A stretch of 16,264 nucleotides of DNA from Bacteriovoracaceae bacterium UBA7695 (GCA_002482685.1 DLGL01000066.1:20321-36584); one strand, 5' to 3'. Shown: positions 7,808 to 15,841, counted from the first letter of the stretch. Program-made: numbers and translations. The notes: generated from the letters alone by a model not told the origin.

Positions 7808-10218
7808 TTCGTTTTCATCCTCTGGAGACGCTCTTGCAGGGTTTCAGACGTCACTCTTGATCCAATTCTCTCTGCGACAAGCGGAAAGGCCAAAGGTGAA
7901 GGTCTGGAAGTTTTATAAAACTCAAAAGGCATGACCTCAAGTTTTTTTAGAACGGTGATCAACCTCTCTTCCTGGAACTGGAAGAACTTCACTTCTTCAA
8001 AAGATTGGTTATAAAGGGGCTGCTCAGGCTCATATGCACTAAAGACGTCAAAAAGAAGAGAGGAGCTCATTTGGAGGTTTTTCATGGTTCTTTTTTGATG
8101 AGCAGTATTCTTTTGGATGAGGCCCGAGACCTGAGCGATCTCACGGAATTGTTTTTTTGCCAATTGGGTCATGTTTAAGCTCTTCTGGATATCGAGCGAG
8201 AGGTTTTCCATCGAGAGATAGCGCTTCATATCCTTTACTTTAAAAACATAATCCTCAGGCCCCAGGATCTCGAGACCATATTCTGAGACCGCAAATGAAA
8301 AGGTCACTTTGGTTTCGGCAGACATCCTCACACTAAGAATAGAAGCCAGGGCTTCGTGAATGAGTCTTCCCTCGAATGGAAATATAAATAAGTGTCGACC
8401 TTCTCTTGTGAGCGTTTCTTCAATCAGGAGAAATTCTCGACCCGGAAGTCTGGAGAGAGCTCTTTGAACTTCGGTAATGGGAGAGAGAAATTTCACTAAT
8501 GGATGATTGAATCGTCCTTGCTCAATGAGTTCAAACGTTTCCTTTAGAAATGAAGTGAGCAGAGATGACAGAGGCATCCTTGATCCACCCCAAATGGCAG
8601 TAACTCCGGATTTTGCCGGGGCTTGCCGGACAAAGAGAGTCAGATCCTTGATCATGACATACTCCAGAGTTTTACCTGCAAACACAAACACATCACCTTT
8701 TTTTAGGCGACCTACAAAAGATTCCTCAACTGAACCGAGAGTACCCCCACGCATGTATTGAATCTTGATTGAGGGATCGGAAGTAATAGTTCCGATATTC
8801 ATCATATGCTGTTGAAGCATTTTTTTATCATGCAAGAGAAGTTTGCCTTTAAATTCTTTGAGACGATGATAGTAAGGATATGCAGAGAGACTTCTTCCCC
8901 CATGAACCAAGAACGAAATGAGGTTATCAAAATGCTGATCGTTCATGTAGCGAAAGGCGTAAGTGCTTCGAACTTCTTTTTTTGCTTCTTCTAAATCTAA
9001 CCCTTCGCCTGAGGCCAGAGTTGTTAAATGTTGGGCGAGAACATCAAAACTCATCTCAGGTGTGATGATATCTTCCTTAAGCCCACGCTCAATAGCGAGC
9101 TCCACTGCCAGGTATTCAAACAACTCTAGCGCGTGGGTTGGAACAAAATAAATCCGAGGAACACCATCTGGAGTATGCCCTGAACGTCCCGCTCTTTGAA
9201 TAAAGCGGGAAATGCTTTTTGGAGATCCTACCTGATAGACCCTTTCGACTTTAGGAAAATCCACACCTAAATCCAGACTGCTGGTACACACCACCAGTTT
9301 TAATTTACCGGTTTTAATGTCCTGCTCGATCTGCTCTCTGATCTCTCTAGAGACCGAGGAGTGATGGAGCGCCATCAGGGGTTCCCATTCAGGTTTGAGG
9401 TGAACAATCTCATTAAACCATCTCTCGGCCTGATTTCGAGTATTGGTAAATAGAAGGCAAGAATTGTTGAGATCAATGTGGGCCACCACTTTTTCCATCA
9501 TCGCCATTCCCAGATGTCCTGCCCAGGGAAACGAATCAATCTCATCCGGCAACAGGCACTGAACATCCATCTCCTTTGATATTTTTTCTGTGACAAAATT
9601 AAAATTCTCCAGACTTCCGCCATTTATGACCTGCCCCGCGAGTTTTGGATTACCCAAGGTGGCCGAAAGTGCCCACACTCTTAGTTCTGGTGCCATCTTT
9701 TTTAAGTGAGAGAGACACAATTGAACCTGCACACCACGCTTACTACCCATGAGTTCATGCCACTCATCCACCACCACAAGTCGGCAGCGCTGAAGGGCTT
9801 CTCTGTATTCATCGGTAATCAGGAGAAGGTTAAAGGATTCGGGGGTAGTAACCAGGATAGAAGGAGGATTTTTTTTCTGGCGGGCCCTCTCAGTAGAAGT
9901 GGTATCTCCGGTTCGACCTTCAATAGTATAGGGCAGTCCCATCTCTTCAATAGGCTCTCTAAGGTTTTTAATAATGTCCGAACTTAAGGCCCGAAGTGGT
10001 GAGATATAAAGAATATGAATGCCAGCTGCCTTTTCGCTTCTCATGGCCATCTCCGCTAAAGCCCCCAAACAACCAGCGTAGGTTTTACCAAAACCGGTTG
10101 AGACAGAGATGAGCCCATTCTCGCCTCTTAAGTAGGACTTCCAGGCTTCACGCTGGAACTCTCTGGGAATCCAGTCTCGTTTTTTAAACCAGCTCTCAAT
10201 CCATTCAAGTTCGGTCAT
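7792..10218 (-). CDS. Ligase-associated Lhr-type DEXH-box helicase
   Basis: 808 aa superfamily 2 helicase of the Lhr-Core type. Motifs in order: Q-like FQREAW (21-26), Walker A STGFGKT (40-46), Ia PLRAL (74-78), Ib TTPES (124-128), Walker B DEWH (151-154), III SAT (185-187), IV LLFTNTRNQAE (256-266), V TSSLDLGVDFP (312-322) and VI QRAGRSGH (341-348). The remaining ~440 residues fit the winged-helix and Lhr-specific C-terminal domains. Lhr-Core enzymes are 3'-5' single-strand translocases that unwind DNA:DNA or RNA:DNA duplexes. The start ATG overlaps the ligase stop as ATGA, and the 3' end overlaps pdeM by 16 nt. Full length with no missing motif, so it should be active. Confidence 0.95.
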   Translation of the reverse strand: MTELEWIESWFKKRDWIPREFQREAWKSYLRGENGLISVSTGFGKTYAGCLGALAEMAMRSEKAAGIHILYISPLRALSSDIIKNLREPIEEMGLPYTIEGRTGDTTSTERARQKKNPPSILVTTPESFNLLLITDEYREALQRCRLVVVDEWHELMGSKRGVQVQLCLSHLKKMAPELRVWALSATLGNPKLAGQVINGGSLENFNFVTEKISKEMDVQCLLPDEIDSFPWAGHLGMAMMEKVVAHIDLNNSCLLFTNTRNQAERWFNEIVHLKPEWEPLMALHHSSVSREIREQIEQDIKTGKLKLVVCTSSLDLGVDFPKVERVYQVGSPKSISRFIQRAGRSGHTPDGVPRIYFVPTHALELFEYLAVELAIERGLKEDIITPEMSFDVLAQHLTTLASGEGLDLEEAKKEVRSTYAFRYMNDQHFDNLISFLVHGGRSLSAYPYYHRLKEFKGKLLLHDKKMLQQHMMNIGTITSDPSIKIQYMRGGTLGSVEESFVGRLKKGDVFVFAGKTLEYVMIKDLTLFVRQAPAKSGVTAIWGGSRMPLSSLLTSFLKETFELIEQGRFNHPLVKFLSPITEVQRALSRLPGREFLLIEETLTREGRHLFIFPFEGRLIHEALASILSVRMSAETKVTFSFAVSEYGLEILGPEDYVFKVKDMKRYLSMENLSLDIQKSLNMTQLAKKQFREIAQVSGLIQKNTAHQKRTMKNLQMSSSLLFDVFSAYEPEQPLYNQSFEEVKFFQFQEERLITVLKKLEVMPFEFYKTSRPSPLAFPLVAERIGSRVTSETLQERLQRMKTKWIKA

Positions 10219-11780
10219 AGAAGTTTCTTCACATTTTCCAGTGAATCAGCATCTTCTGGCTTTTTATCTTTTCTCCATCGAAGAATTCTTGGGAACCTTA
10301 AAGCGACTCCAGCCTTGTGACGACCAGATTCCTGAATACCCTCAAAAGCGATTTCAAAAACATGGTGAGGCTTAACGGATCTCACAGGTCCAAATTTTTC
10401 AATGGTGTTCCGCTTGATCCAATTATCCATCTGGTTCAGTTCTTCATCGGTGAGCCCTGAATAAGCTTTGGTAACTGGAACAAGTTCTTTATCTTTCCAA
10501 ACGGCAAATGTGTAATCGGTATAGAGATTGGATCTTCTTCCAGATCCCGATTGAGCATATAGAAGAACGCAGTCTATAGTCAGAGGATCAATTTTCCATT
10601 TCCACCAGTCACCCCTGCGACGACCTGTTTGATACGTTGAGTTCCAGCGCTTAAGCATAAAGCCCTCTACGCCCCGATCACGGGATTCTAGTCGTAGGCT
10701 TTTGGCCACATCGATATTTTCAACTGAGACAAGTTCTGATTTTGGAAAGACCGTGATGGATTCTAGAATTTCTCTTCTTTCACTTAAAGGTCTTGACCTG
10801 AGATCCTGACCTTCCCATTCTAAAATATCATAGACCATTATGGTGATAGGAGTTTGATCCAGGTCCTTCCTAGTTATTTTTTTTCGACCCAGACGTGTTT
10901 GTAGTTCATGAAAAGAAAGGACCTTTCCATTTTTGTAAGGGAGTAACTCCCCATCAATGACCGTTCCATCCGGAAGGTTCAGGGCCTCTGATAAGACTTC
11001 AGGGAAGCTGTCGTTGATGAGTTCTTCTCCACGTGACCACAAGTATACCTCGCTATTACGTTTTACTAACTGAGCGCGAATCCCATCCCACTTCCATTCC
11101 ACTGCCCACTCATCCCAACGAGAGAACTCTTCTTCAGGTTTTTCAGTTGGGGAAGCCAGAAAAAATGGGTACGGTTTAGAAATCTGCTCAATGGTTACAT
11201 CTTGAACCAGTAAATGATTATAGAACTTTGTATTAGGTTCAAAGTCTCCCATGAGTCGAAAGCTCATGGTCTCTTTATCTACACCTGCAACCTGGGCGAG
11301 TGCCTGAATCAATAGATTCTTGGAGACCCCCATTCTGAGTCCACCCGTAAAACACTTATGGACCAGAAACAGCGTGGCTTCATCGTAGTGACTCCACCAA
11401 TATTTAAATTTCTCTTTTCTTTCCTCAGCTGATAGTTTCTTTAAGGTAAGGAGTTCATTCTCAATAAACTCATGAAGCATAGGTGGATCAAGCGGCTCCT
11501 TAATGGGACCTCTAAGGAGGGCCATTGCCTCGGACGAATCGCCTACATGATAATAAGATTCTTTAAAAAGCCAGAAAGGCATATTGATGAATTCAGTAAA
11601 GGCTTCCTGAAGCTCCTTTCTTTGAACCTTGGTTGGAATCTTTTCTCCGGATATTAGATAAAGTCCCCACGCCGCATCTTCTGGTCTCACTTTTTCAAAA
11701 TAATTTTTGAGGTTTTCAACTTTTTTGAGAGTTGAGGTGGTTTGATCCAGATTCTTAAGAAGCTCCAGCATATTCTTCAT
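10215..11780 (-). CDS. ATP-dependent DNA ligase of the ligase-associated repair cassette
   Basis: 521 aa. Residues about 1-200 form the helical N-terminal DNA-binding domain typical of this subfamily. The nucleotidyltransferase domain has motif I K230-WDGIR (K230 is the adenylated lysine), motif III with VIDGEL (E278), motif IV EGFMLK (372-377) and motif V WKWK (393-396). An OB-fold follows (about 403-505), containing the late RFPRILRWRKDK element. It seals nicks using ATP, in addition to the NAD-dependent LigA expected elsewhere in the genome. It starts at a TAATG junction with the exonuclease gene, and its TGA overlaps the helicase start (ATGA). All key residues are present. Confidence 0.95.
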   Translation of the reverse strand: MKNMLELLKNLDQTTSTLKKVENLKNYFEKVRPEDAAWGLYLISGEKIPTKVQRKELQEAFTEFINMPFWLFKESYYHVGDSSEAMALLRGPIKEPLDPPMLHEFIENELLTLKKLSAEERKEKFKYWWSHYDEATLFLVHKCFTGGLRMGVSKNLLIQALAQVAGVDKETMSFRLMGDFEPNTKFYNHLLVQDVTIEQISKPYPFFLASPTEKPEEEFSRWDEWAVEWKWDGIRAQLVKRNSEVYLWSRGEELINDSFPEVLSEALNLPDGTVIDGELLPYKNGKVLSFHELQTRLGRKKITRKDLDQTPITIMVYDILEWEGQDLRSRPLSERREILESITVFPKSELVSVENIDVAKSLRLESRDRGVEGFMLKRWNSTYQTGRRRGDWWKWKIDPLTIDCVLLYAQSGSGRRSNLYTDYTFAVWKDKELVPVTKAYSGLTDEELNQMDNWIKRNTIEKFGPVRSVKPHHVFEIAFEGIQESGRHKAGVALRFPRILRWRKDKKPEDADSLENVKKLL

Positions 11781-12283
11781 TAAGACTCCCCATCTGTGTC
11801 ATAGGGCATTTTTAGATCATAAGCTTTGATGCCTAAATTCTCATTGAGGTACTTAACAATGGAATCCGTCTGGCCGTGGGTGAAATAAACTTTCTTGCAG
11901 CCGGTTTCCTGAACTGTCTTGATAAGTGAAGGCCAGTCGGCGTGATCAGAGATCACAAATCCTCTGTCATAACCCTTTCTTCTTCTATTACCCCGTAGCC
12001 TCATCCATCCTGATGCAAATCCCACGCGTTTAGGAGAAAGGCGTTTCCCCCAAGGTGACCCCATAGCAGAAGGAGGACAAAGAATGAGAGCGCCCACCAT
12101 TTTCTCTTTTTTCTCAAGGGGGATCTTATAGATATTGGGCCAGCTCATGCCGGTTTTTTCATAACAATGATTAAGCTCATCAATGGTTCCGTGAACCCAG
12201 ATTGGCTCATCAGTGATCTGGCGAAGACCTGCGATAATACGCTGGGCTTTCCCTAAGGCATAACAACACACTACCGTGTTCAC
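11780..12283 (-). CDS. Ligase-associated exonuclease, C-terminal (beta-CASP) half after in-frame TAG
   Basis: This 167-codon frame holds the beta-CASP portion of the MBL/beta-CASP exonuclease: the family hallmark CYALGKAQRI near its start, GRKLSP-like GKRLSPKRVGFASGWM, motif B SDHADW (His) and the final FTHGQ (motif C). A GTG at 12283 could serve as start, but it lies only 3 nt after the TAG of the upstream half, in the same frame, with only weak purine-rich upstream sequence. If translated alone it lacks every metal ligand of the MBL core except those in motifs B and C. It could be produced by reinitiation, by amber read-through, or not at all. It ends in TAATG with the ligase start. Confidence 0.7.
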   Translation of the reverse strand: MNTVVCCYALGKAQRIIAGLRQITDEPIWVHGTIDELNHCYEKTGMSWPNIYKIPLEKKEKMVGALILCPPSAMGSPWGKRLSPKRVGFASGWMRLRGNRRRKGYDRGFVISDHADWPSLIKTVQETGCKKVYFTHGQTDSIVKYLNENLGIKAYDLKMPYDTDGES

Positions 12284-12286
12284 ACT

Positions 12287-12289
12287 CTA
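12287..12289 (-). other. In-frame amber codon splitting the exonuclease
   Basis: Reading on the - strand: ...AAT AAA GAA TAG AGT GTG AAC..., with both flanking halves in the same frame (stop 12289-12287, AGT 12286-12284, GTG 12283-12281). A single base change from GAG, CAG or AAG would explain it. No indel is needed. Confidence 0.9.
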
Positions 12290-12775
12290 TTCTTTATTTT
12301 TCATCCACCAGTTGTAGATCTCCTGGACTTCATCTTGGAAATTTCTCCACTGATAAACGGGAAGAGAAAACGTAGCTTCCGAAATAAACACATCACAGGG
12401 AACCACTTCAAAGGGAGCGCAGGTCAAGTCTTCATCTCGTTTAAAATCACCTGTAAATACCCAAACTTGATCCTGGTACTGAATGCGTACTTGACTTGAT
12501 CCCAGAATATGACCCGCGGGATGAAAGCTTACCTCAACTTCTCCCATCTTAAAAATTTCACTATAAGAATATGTCTGAATTTTTGCTTCTTGGCCTAAGC
12601 GCTTTTTAAGAATATGGAAGGCTTCTTGAACGGCAATGTACTCTCCCATGCCCCACCGGGCATGATCGCCGTGGCCGTGAGTGATGACGGCCTTCTCAAC
12701 TTTTCCCCAAGGATCAATGTAGAAATCTCCCAAAGCGCAGTACAGCCCTTTAGAAGTTAGCTGCAGGATTTCCAT
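12287..12775 (-). CDS. Ligase-associated exonuclease, N-terminal (metallo-beta-lactamase) half, ends at in-frame TAG
   Basis: 162 codons from ATG 12775 to TAG 12287-12289. I prefer this ATG to the upstream TTG at 12790 because MEILQLTSKGLYC matches the normal start of the family. Metal-binding motifs: HGHGDH (33-38), HPAGH (85-89), FTGD (D110) and motif A ISEATF (E133). The reading frame then reaches NWWMKNKE followed by TAG, exactly where the family continues into the beta-CASP domain with CYALGKAQR. The two halves plus the stop and one serine codon add up to about 331 residues, the normal length of the intact enzyme. First gene of the repair cassette. Confidence 0.8.
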   Translation of the reverse strand: MEILQLTSKGLYCALGDFYIDPWGKVEKAVITHGHGDHARWGMGEYIAVQEAFHILKKRLGQEAKIQTYSYSEIFKMGEVEVSFHPAGHILGSSQVRIQYQDQVWVFTGDFKRDEDLTCAPFEVVPCDVFISEATFSLPVYQWRNFQDEVQEIYNWWMKNKE

Positions 12776-12919
12776 ACTCAACTTTAGCAAGTTCGTAGAC
12801 AGTGTCCAAGCCGTGTCTAAGAATTAGATACCCCTACAGATCATAACGTACCGAATGATAAGGCCGTTTAGTACGTCTATTCTGGCATTCCAATTGCTTA
12901 CAAGATGAAATAACAAACC
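12776..12919. other. Intergenic region between divergent repair cassette and secreted-protein gene
   Basis: About 155 nt separate the exonuclease start from the CTG start of the next gene and must hold both promoters. The only structure I see is a 6-bp inverted repeat, ACGTAC (12846-12851) and GTACGT (12871-12876), 19 nt apart. I find no convincing -35/-10 pair on either strand and no SOS-box palindrome (CTG...CAG type). The small RBS for the + strand gene is just to the right. Confidence 0.4.
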
Positions 12920-12924
12920 AAGGA
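12920..12924 (+). promoter_or_regulatory. Shine-Dalgarno AAGGA deciding a CTG start
   Basis: AAGGA lies 7 nt upstream of CTG 12932-12934, ideal spacing. It is 34 nt upstream of the TTG at 12959, too far to serve that codon. Confidence 0.65.
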
Positions 12925-12931
12925 ACTCTGC

Positions 12932-13420
12932 CTGAAAAAATTAATCTTAATTGGTGCTTTGTGTATTTTCTCTTTAAATACATTTGCAGACTTCTCTCTC
13001 ACTTGCCCGGAAATCTATCGAAAAACTCTTATTCACAAAGATTTAACTAGTAGAAAAATAAATAATGTTGCCTACAAAGCAACCCAGGTTTCGACACTTT
13101 TGCTTCTCAGTGGCAACCCATTGGTCTTCGCGGCACTAGCTCCTGCAATTGTTGTAGCTGGCTATACCAAAAACCACTCTTCTAAAGAACAACGTATCGA
13201 TGATTTAATGTCTGAAGGAAACCGCCGATTAGAACGCTTAACAAAAAAACTTCAAAAGAATATCAGTTCAGATATTAACGAGGAGGAGATTGTGAGCTTA
13301 ATTGAAGACGGAATGAAATCAGGTCTCTTTTGTAAACGATTTCCCGAACTTTACTCTCCGAAAGACGTTAAAGAGTACGTCAAAAAATCTTTGGAACTAA
13401 AGTACGCTGCTCGCCAATAA
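12932..13420 (+). CDS. Small secreted protein of unknown function, apparent CTG start
   Basis: 162 aa if started at CTG 12932. That choice yields the signal peptide MKKLILIGALCIFSLNTFA (cleavage before DFS) and uses the AAGGA site 7 nt upstream. The frame is closed upstream by TAA at 12911, and no ATG, GTG or TTG in this frame keeps both features; the TTG at 12959 would remove the positively charged N-terminus and most of the hydrophobic core. The mature protein has two Cys (TCPEIY near the N-terminus and LFCKRFPEL near the C-terminus), a hydrophobic, Ala-rich stretch (about 58-80, LLLLSGNPLVFAALAPAIVVAGY) that may be membrane-active, and a charged helical C-terminal part. I do not recognise the family. 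Its last 24 nt overlap the end of mutY on the other strand. Confidence 0.7.
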   Translation: MKKLILIGALCIFSLNTFADFSLTCPEIYRKTLIHKDLTSRKINNVAYKATQVSTLLLLSGNPLVFAALAPAIVVAGYTKNHSSKEQRIDDLMSEGNRRLERLTKKLQKNISSDINEEEIVSLIEDGMKSGLFCKRFPELYSPKDVKEYVKKSLELKYAARQ

Positions 13421-14452
13421 CTTAATCGCTTTATAACTTGCGGTGGAGAGATTTGAATCTTCATGATTTAAATCTCTCCACTCTAATTGTTTTTCAAAAC
13501 CAAACGACTTAAGTAATTTTTGGTCAGCCTCAAGAACCGAATTAATGATCTTGTATTTCGTAATGCCCGTTTTATAGGTTTTGAGATTTTCTGCTTTTAG
13601 TTTTCCCATGAACTGGGGGTACTGCTTGAGCTTTTCATCCGTCGTGGACAATAGAAAAGTAGGAACTTCATATTGCCCGGCCAGCCACTCTTTTTCATTT
13701 TTCTTATAAACCAGAATTTGATTTTTTTTAATAACAATCACTCTTAGCAGGTGAAGTTCGTGATCCAGAGAATCTTTTGTTTTTTGGGCTTTCTCTAAGG
13801 GATAGCTCAGTGGCTTTTTTGATTTAAAAGCAGCGCAGTCCAGACTTAAGGGACATAATTCACATGCTGCTTTTCTGGCCTGACAGTAGGTTCTCCCCAA
13901 ATCCATCAGAGCTTCATTTAAGGCGCGATAAGATAGATTAAAATCAGGAAAGACTTGATTGCTCTCAAATAATTCCAGGATCTTTTTTTGAAGCTTGGCT
14001 CCCTTCTCTATTTTTAAACCATATAGACGAGCTATGACTCGCTCCAGGTTAGCATCAACGGCCAACCCTCGGGCATCCTTACCAATCGCAACCAGGGCAT
14101 GGGAAGTGTAAGGACCAATTCCTGGAATTTCCTGGAGTTCAGATGCCGTTGAAGGAAAGTTGCCTTTATAATGAGTGAAGAGATGCTCAGAAATTTTTTT
14201 GAGATTTCTTGCCCGACGGTAATAGCCTAAACCCTTCCACGCCACTAGCAACTCATCTTCAGAGGCCTGAGCTAGACTTTTTAGATCCGGGAAGCGCGTA
14301 AGAAAGCGGTCGTAATGATTTTTCACCGTGCCGACCGTTGTCTGCTGGAGCATGATCTCTGAAACCAGCGTTCCATAAATGGTGCGCTTCTTTCTCCAGG
14401 GAAGATCGTTAAAGCCGCTCTGGGACCATGCAATTAATTTTTTAAGATTCAT
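13397..14452 (-). CDS. mutY: Adenine DNA glycosylase MutY
   Basis: 351 aa from ATG 14452 (MNLKKLIAWSQ), chosen because LPWR falls at residues 17-20 as in the family; a further upstream ATG at 14521 would add 23 unrelated residues inside the previous gene. It removes A mispaired with 8-oxoG or G. Visible: E32 in SEIMLQQT, helix-hairpin-helix with IPGIGPYTSHA (109-119), catalytic D133 in AVDANLERVIARL, and the [4Fe-4S] ligands C190-x6-C197-x2-C200-x5-C206. The C-terminal part (from about 225, HLLRVIVIKKNQILVYKK, with EWLAGQYEVPTFLL) is the NUDIX-like 8-oxoG recognition domain. Third gene of the XRE-vWA-mutY run, 16 nt after the vWA stop, with AGGA overlapping that stop codon. Its final codons contain a long hairpin. 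Confidence 0.93.
   Translation of the reverse strand: MNLKKLIAWSQSGFNDLPWRKKRTIYGTLVSEIMLQQTTVGTVKNHYDRFLTRFPDLKSLAQASEDELLVAWKGLGYYRRARNLKKISEHLFTHYKGNFPSTASELQEIPGIGPYTSHALVAIGKDARGLAVDANLERVIARLYGLKIEKGAKLQKKILELFESNQVFPDFNLSYRALNEALMDLGRTYCQARKAACELCPLSLDCAAFKSKKPLSYPLEKAQKTKDSLDHELHLLRVIVIKKNQILVYKKNEKEWLAGQYEVPTFLLSTTDEKLKQYPQFMGKLKAENLKTYKTGITKYKIINSVLEADQKLLKSFGFEKQLEWRDLNHEDSNLSTASYKAIKLLASSVL
13443..13494 (+). terminator. Hairpin and T-tract inside the 3' end of mutY, terminator candidate for the + strand gene
   Basis: Left arm GTGGAGAGATTT (13443-13454) is a perfect 12-bp inverted repeat of AAATCTCTCCAC (13470-13481). The stem extends inward by a G-T wobble (13455/13469) and AATC/GATT (13456-13459/13465-13468), leaving a 5-nt loop TTCAT, so 17 pairs in all. 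On the + strand it is followed by TCTAATTGTTTTT, with five T at 13490-13494. It begins 22 nt after the stop of the secreted-protein gene. The - strand side has no T-tract. Confidence 0.6.
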
Positions 14453-14468
14453 GGGATGGATTGTAATC

Positions 14469-15254
14469 CTAGCGACAGGTCTTGGCCATATCATCAACGA
14501 GATCGAGCAGGTCAGCAGCAACTAAAGGATCTTTATCCCCTTTGATTTTGCCATGCTTGCTTTCAATATAATCGGAGAACTCTTTATTATATTCATTAAT
14601 ATCAGTCAGAATAATTAAGTGTTTGGCAGTCGAACGCTCAATCCAATCGATAATTCTTTTGGTGTCATTCAGTCCCTGGTTATTGCAAAGTGAATCCATC
14701 GAACCGGCCTGCTTAATCGATGTATCAAATATCATCACATTCACTTTTTGATTGAACCCACATGTGGCATCCAGACGAGTCATCATGCTCTTCCGGAAAC
14801 AACCACCTTCCTTATCAGAAAAATCCATCGCTCTCATCGAAGAGCTTGTATCAATCCATAGCTCAAGCTTGGCAGTCCCGGCCGCTGCTTCTTTTTTAGC
14901 TTTGCCACAGAAAATATCAAAATAATTTTTTGGATCACAACTTATAAGATCCCTCTCTACAGATTTCGCCGCAGGTAATGAGGGAGCATTTTTTTCTTCT
15001 GCAATTTTTACTGGCTGACCAAGTCCTGAATCGTCTTTCTTATAAAGACCATACTGAGGATCAAAACAATGATCTCCCATTTCCTGGCACTGTAATTCTG
15101 CCGTCATCGAACCCAGGACATAAGGTTTTTTGTCGAGGAGTTTTTCAATCTCTGCTTTTTTGTGAGCAGATAAAAACCACACCTCAAAGTTTTGAGGTGC
15201 TGCAATGGCAGTTGCGACGAAAAAGAGTAAACAGATAAAGACTGTGTGAAACAT
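14469..15254 (-). CDS. Secreted von Willebrand factor A-like protein
   Basis: 261 aa with a signal peptide (MFHTVFICLLFFVATAIAA, cleavage about residue 18-19). The vWA part starts near 127: LELWIDTSSSM carries the MIDAS DxSxS (D135, S137, S139), followed by MIFDTSI and HLIILTDINEYNK as the later core strands. Eight Cys in the mature part (56, 63, 106, 116, 152, 165, 190, 260) suggest disulfides and a periplasmic or extracellular location. Metal-dependent protein binding is the usual vWA role; the partner is unknown. Its ATG overlaps the stop of the XRE gene (TAATG), so the two are probably coupled and may work together, although one is cytoplasmic and the other exported. Confidence 0.75.
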   Translation of the reverse strand: MFHTVFICLLFFVATAIAAPQNFEVWFLSAHKKAEIEKLLDKKPYVLGSMTAELQCQEMGDHCFDPQYGLYKKDDSGLGQPVKIAEEKNAPSLPAAKSVERDLISCDPKNYFDIFCGKAKKEAAAGTAKLELWIDTSSSMRAMDFSDKEGGCFRKSMMTRLDATCGFNQKVNVMIFDTSIKQAGSMDSLCNNQGLNDTKRIIDWIERSTAKHLIILTDINEYNKEFSDYIESKHGKIKGDKDPLVAADLLDLVDDMAKTCR

Positions 15255-15841
15255 TAAAATTCAACGTTCCTTTGCCGGAAGTAGCGGAAAATGGCATCTC
15301 CCAAATCTACTACTAAGTCCCGGTCGTTACCATCCAGATTAAGAAAGTCATTTAAGTAAGCTTTCTGACGTGGAGATAAGGTTTCTAATTTTTCTCGAAT
15401 AGTCACTTCGGTTTTATTTGAAGAGTGGCCACCTGGTTGCTCACCAAAAGGCATGTACTGCTTCTTTCCACCTACGTTAATAGTTGCTGTCGTTCGTGTC
15501 TTTGATTCTCCTTGCGGGCGAGTAGGCTCTTCAACAGCTGTCTTCTGATCGGTTGGTTTCTGCTCTTTATAAAATTGAACTAAACGCTTAAAGGTTTCAG
15601 TGGAATCTTCTTCAATCCCATCGATGATTTCATGCAAAGGAATATTGAGAGTTGCAATGATGTTTGCGACCAGCTGTTCATCAACGGAACTGGTTTTCAG
15701 ATTGAGAAAGCGACTCATAGTGGAAATCCCCACATTCATCATCTCTGAAAGATCCTTTTGCGTTAGACTTCCCCGTAATTGCATATACTTACGCACAGTC
15801 GCGAGAAAATTCTCTAAAAAGTCTGGTGTGAATCTGATCAT
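15254..15841 (-). CDS. XRE-type helix-turn-helix regulator with disordered linker and C-terminal domain
   Basis: 195 aa, AGGGG 4 nt upstream of ATG 15841. Residues about 9-70 form a Cro/CI-like HTH: LTQKDLSEMMNVGISTMSRFLNLK covers the helix-turn-helix (26-49, with Q28 and the recognition helix at 38-46). Residues 80-135 are rich in Lys, Thr, Glu, Pro, Gln and Gly and are probably disordered. Residues 140-195 form a conserved-looking helical domain (EKLETLSPRQKAYLNDFL, DLVVDLGDAIFRYF) that may oligomerise. It is first in an operon with the vWA and mutY genes and divergent from a pentapeptide-repeat gene, so autoregulation and control of the divergent gene are the natural inference. Confidence 0.8.
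   Translation of the reverse strand: MIRFTPDFLENFLATVRKYMQLRGSLTQKDLSEMMNVGISTMSRFLNLKTSSVDEQLVANIIATLNIPLHEIIDGIEEDSTETFKRLVQFYKEQKPTDQKTAVEEPTRPQGESKTRTTATINVGGKKQYMPFGEQPGGHSSNKTEVTIREKLETLSPRQKAYLNDFLNLDGNDRDLVVDLGDAIFRYFRQRNVEF

Noticed and set aside
12280..12300. Frameshift as explanation for the split exonuclease
   Set aside because: Both halves share one frame with only TAG and AGT between them and GTG; no indel is required.
12846..12876. ACGTAC / GTACGT inverted repeat as an operator
   Set aside because: Only 6 bp with a 19-nt spacer, and ACGTAC-type half-palindromes are common; mentioned under the intergenic region but not called as a site.
14453..14521. N-terminal extension of MutY from an upstream ATG
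   Set aside because: It would overlap the end of the vWA gene and add 23 residues that do not match the family; the ATG at 14452 aligns with known MutY starts.
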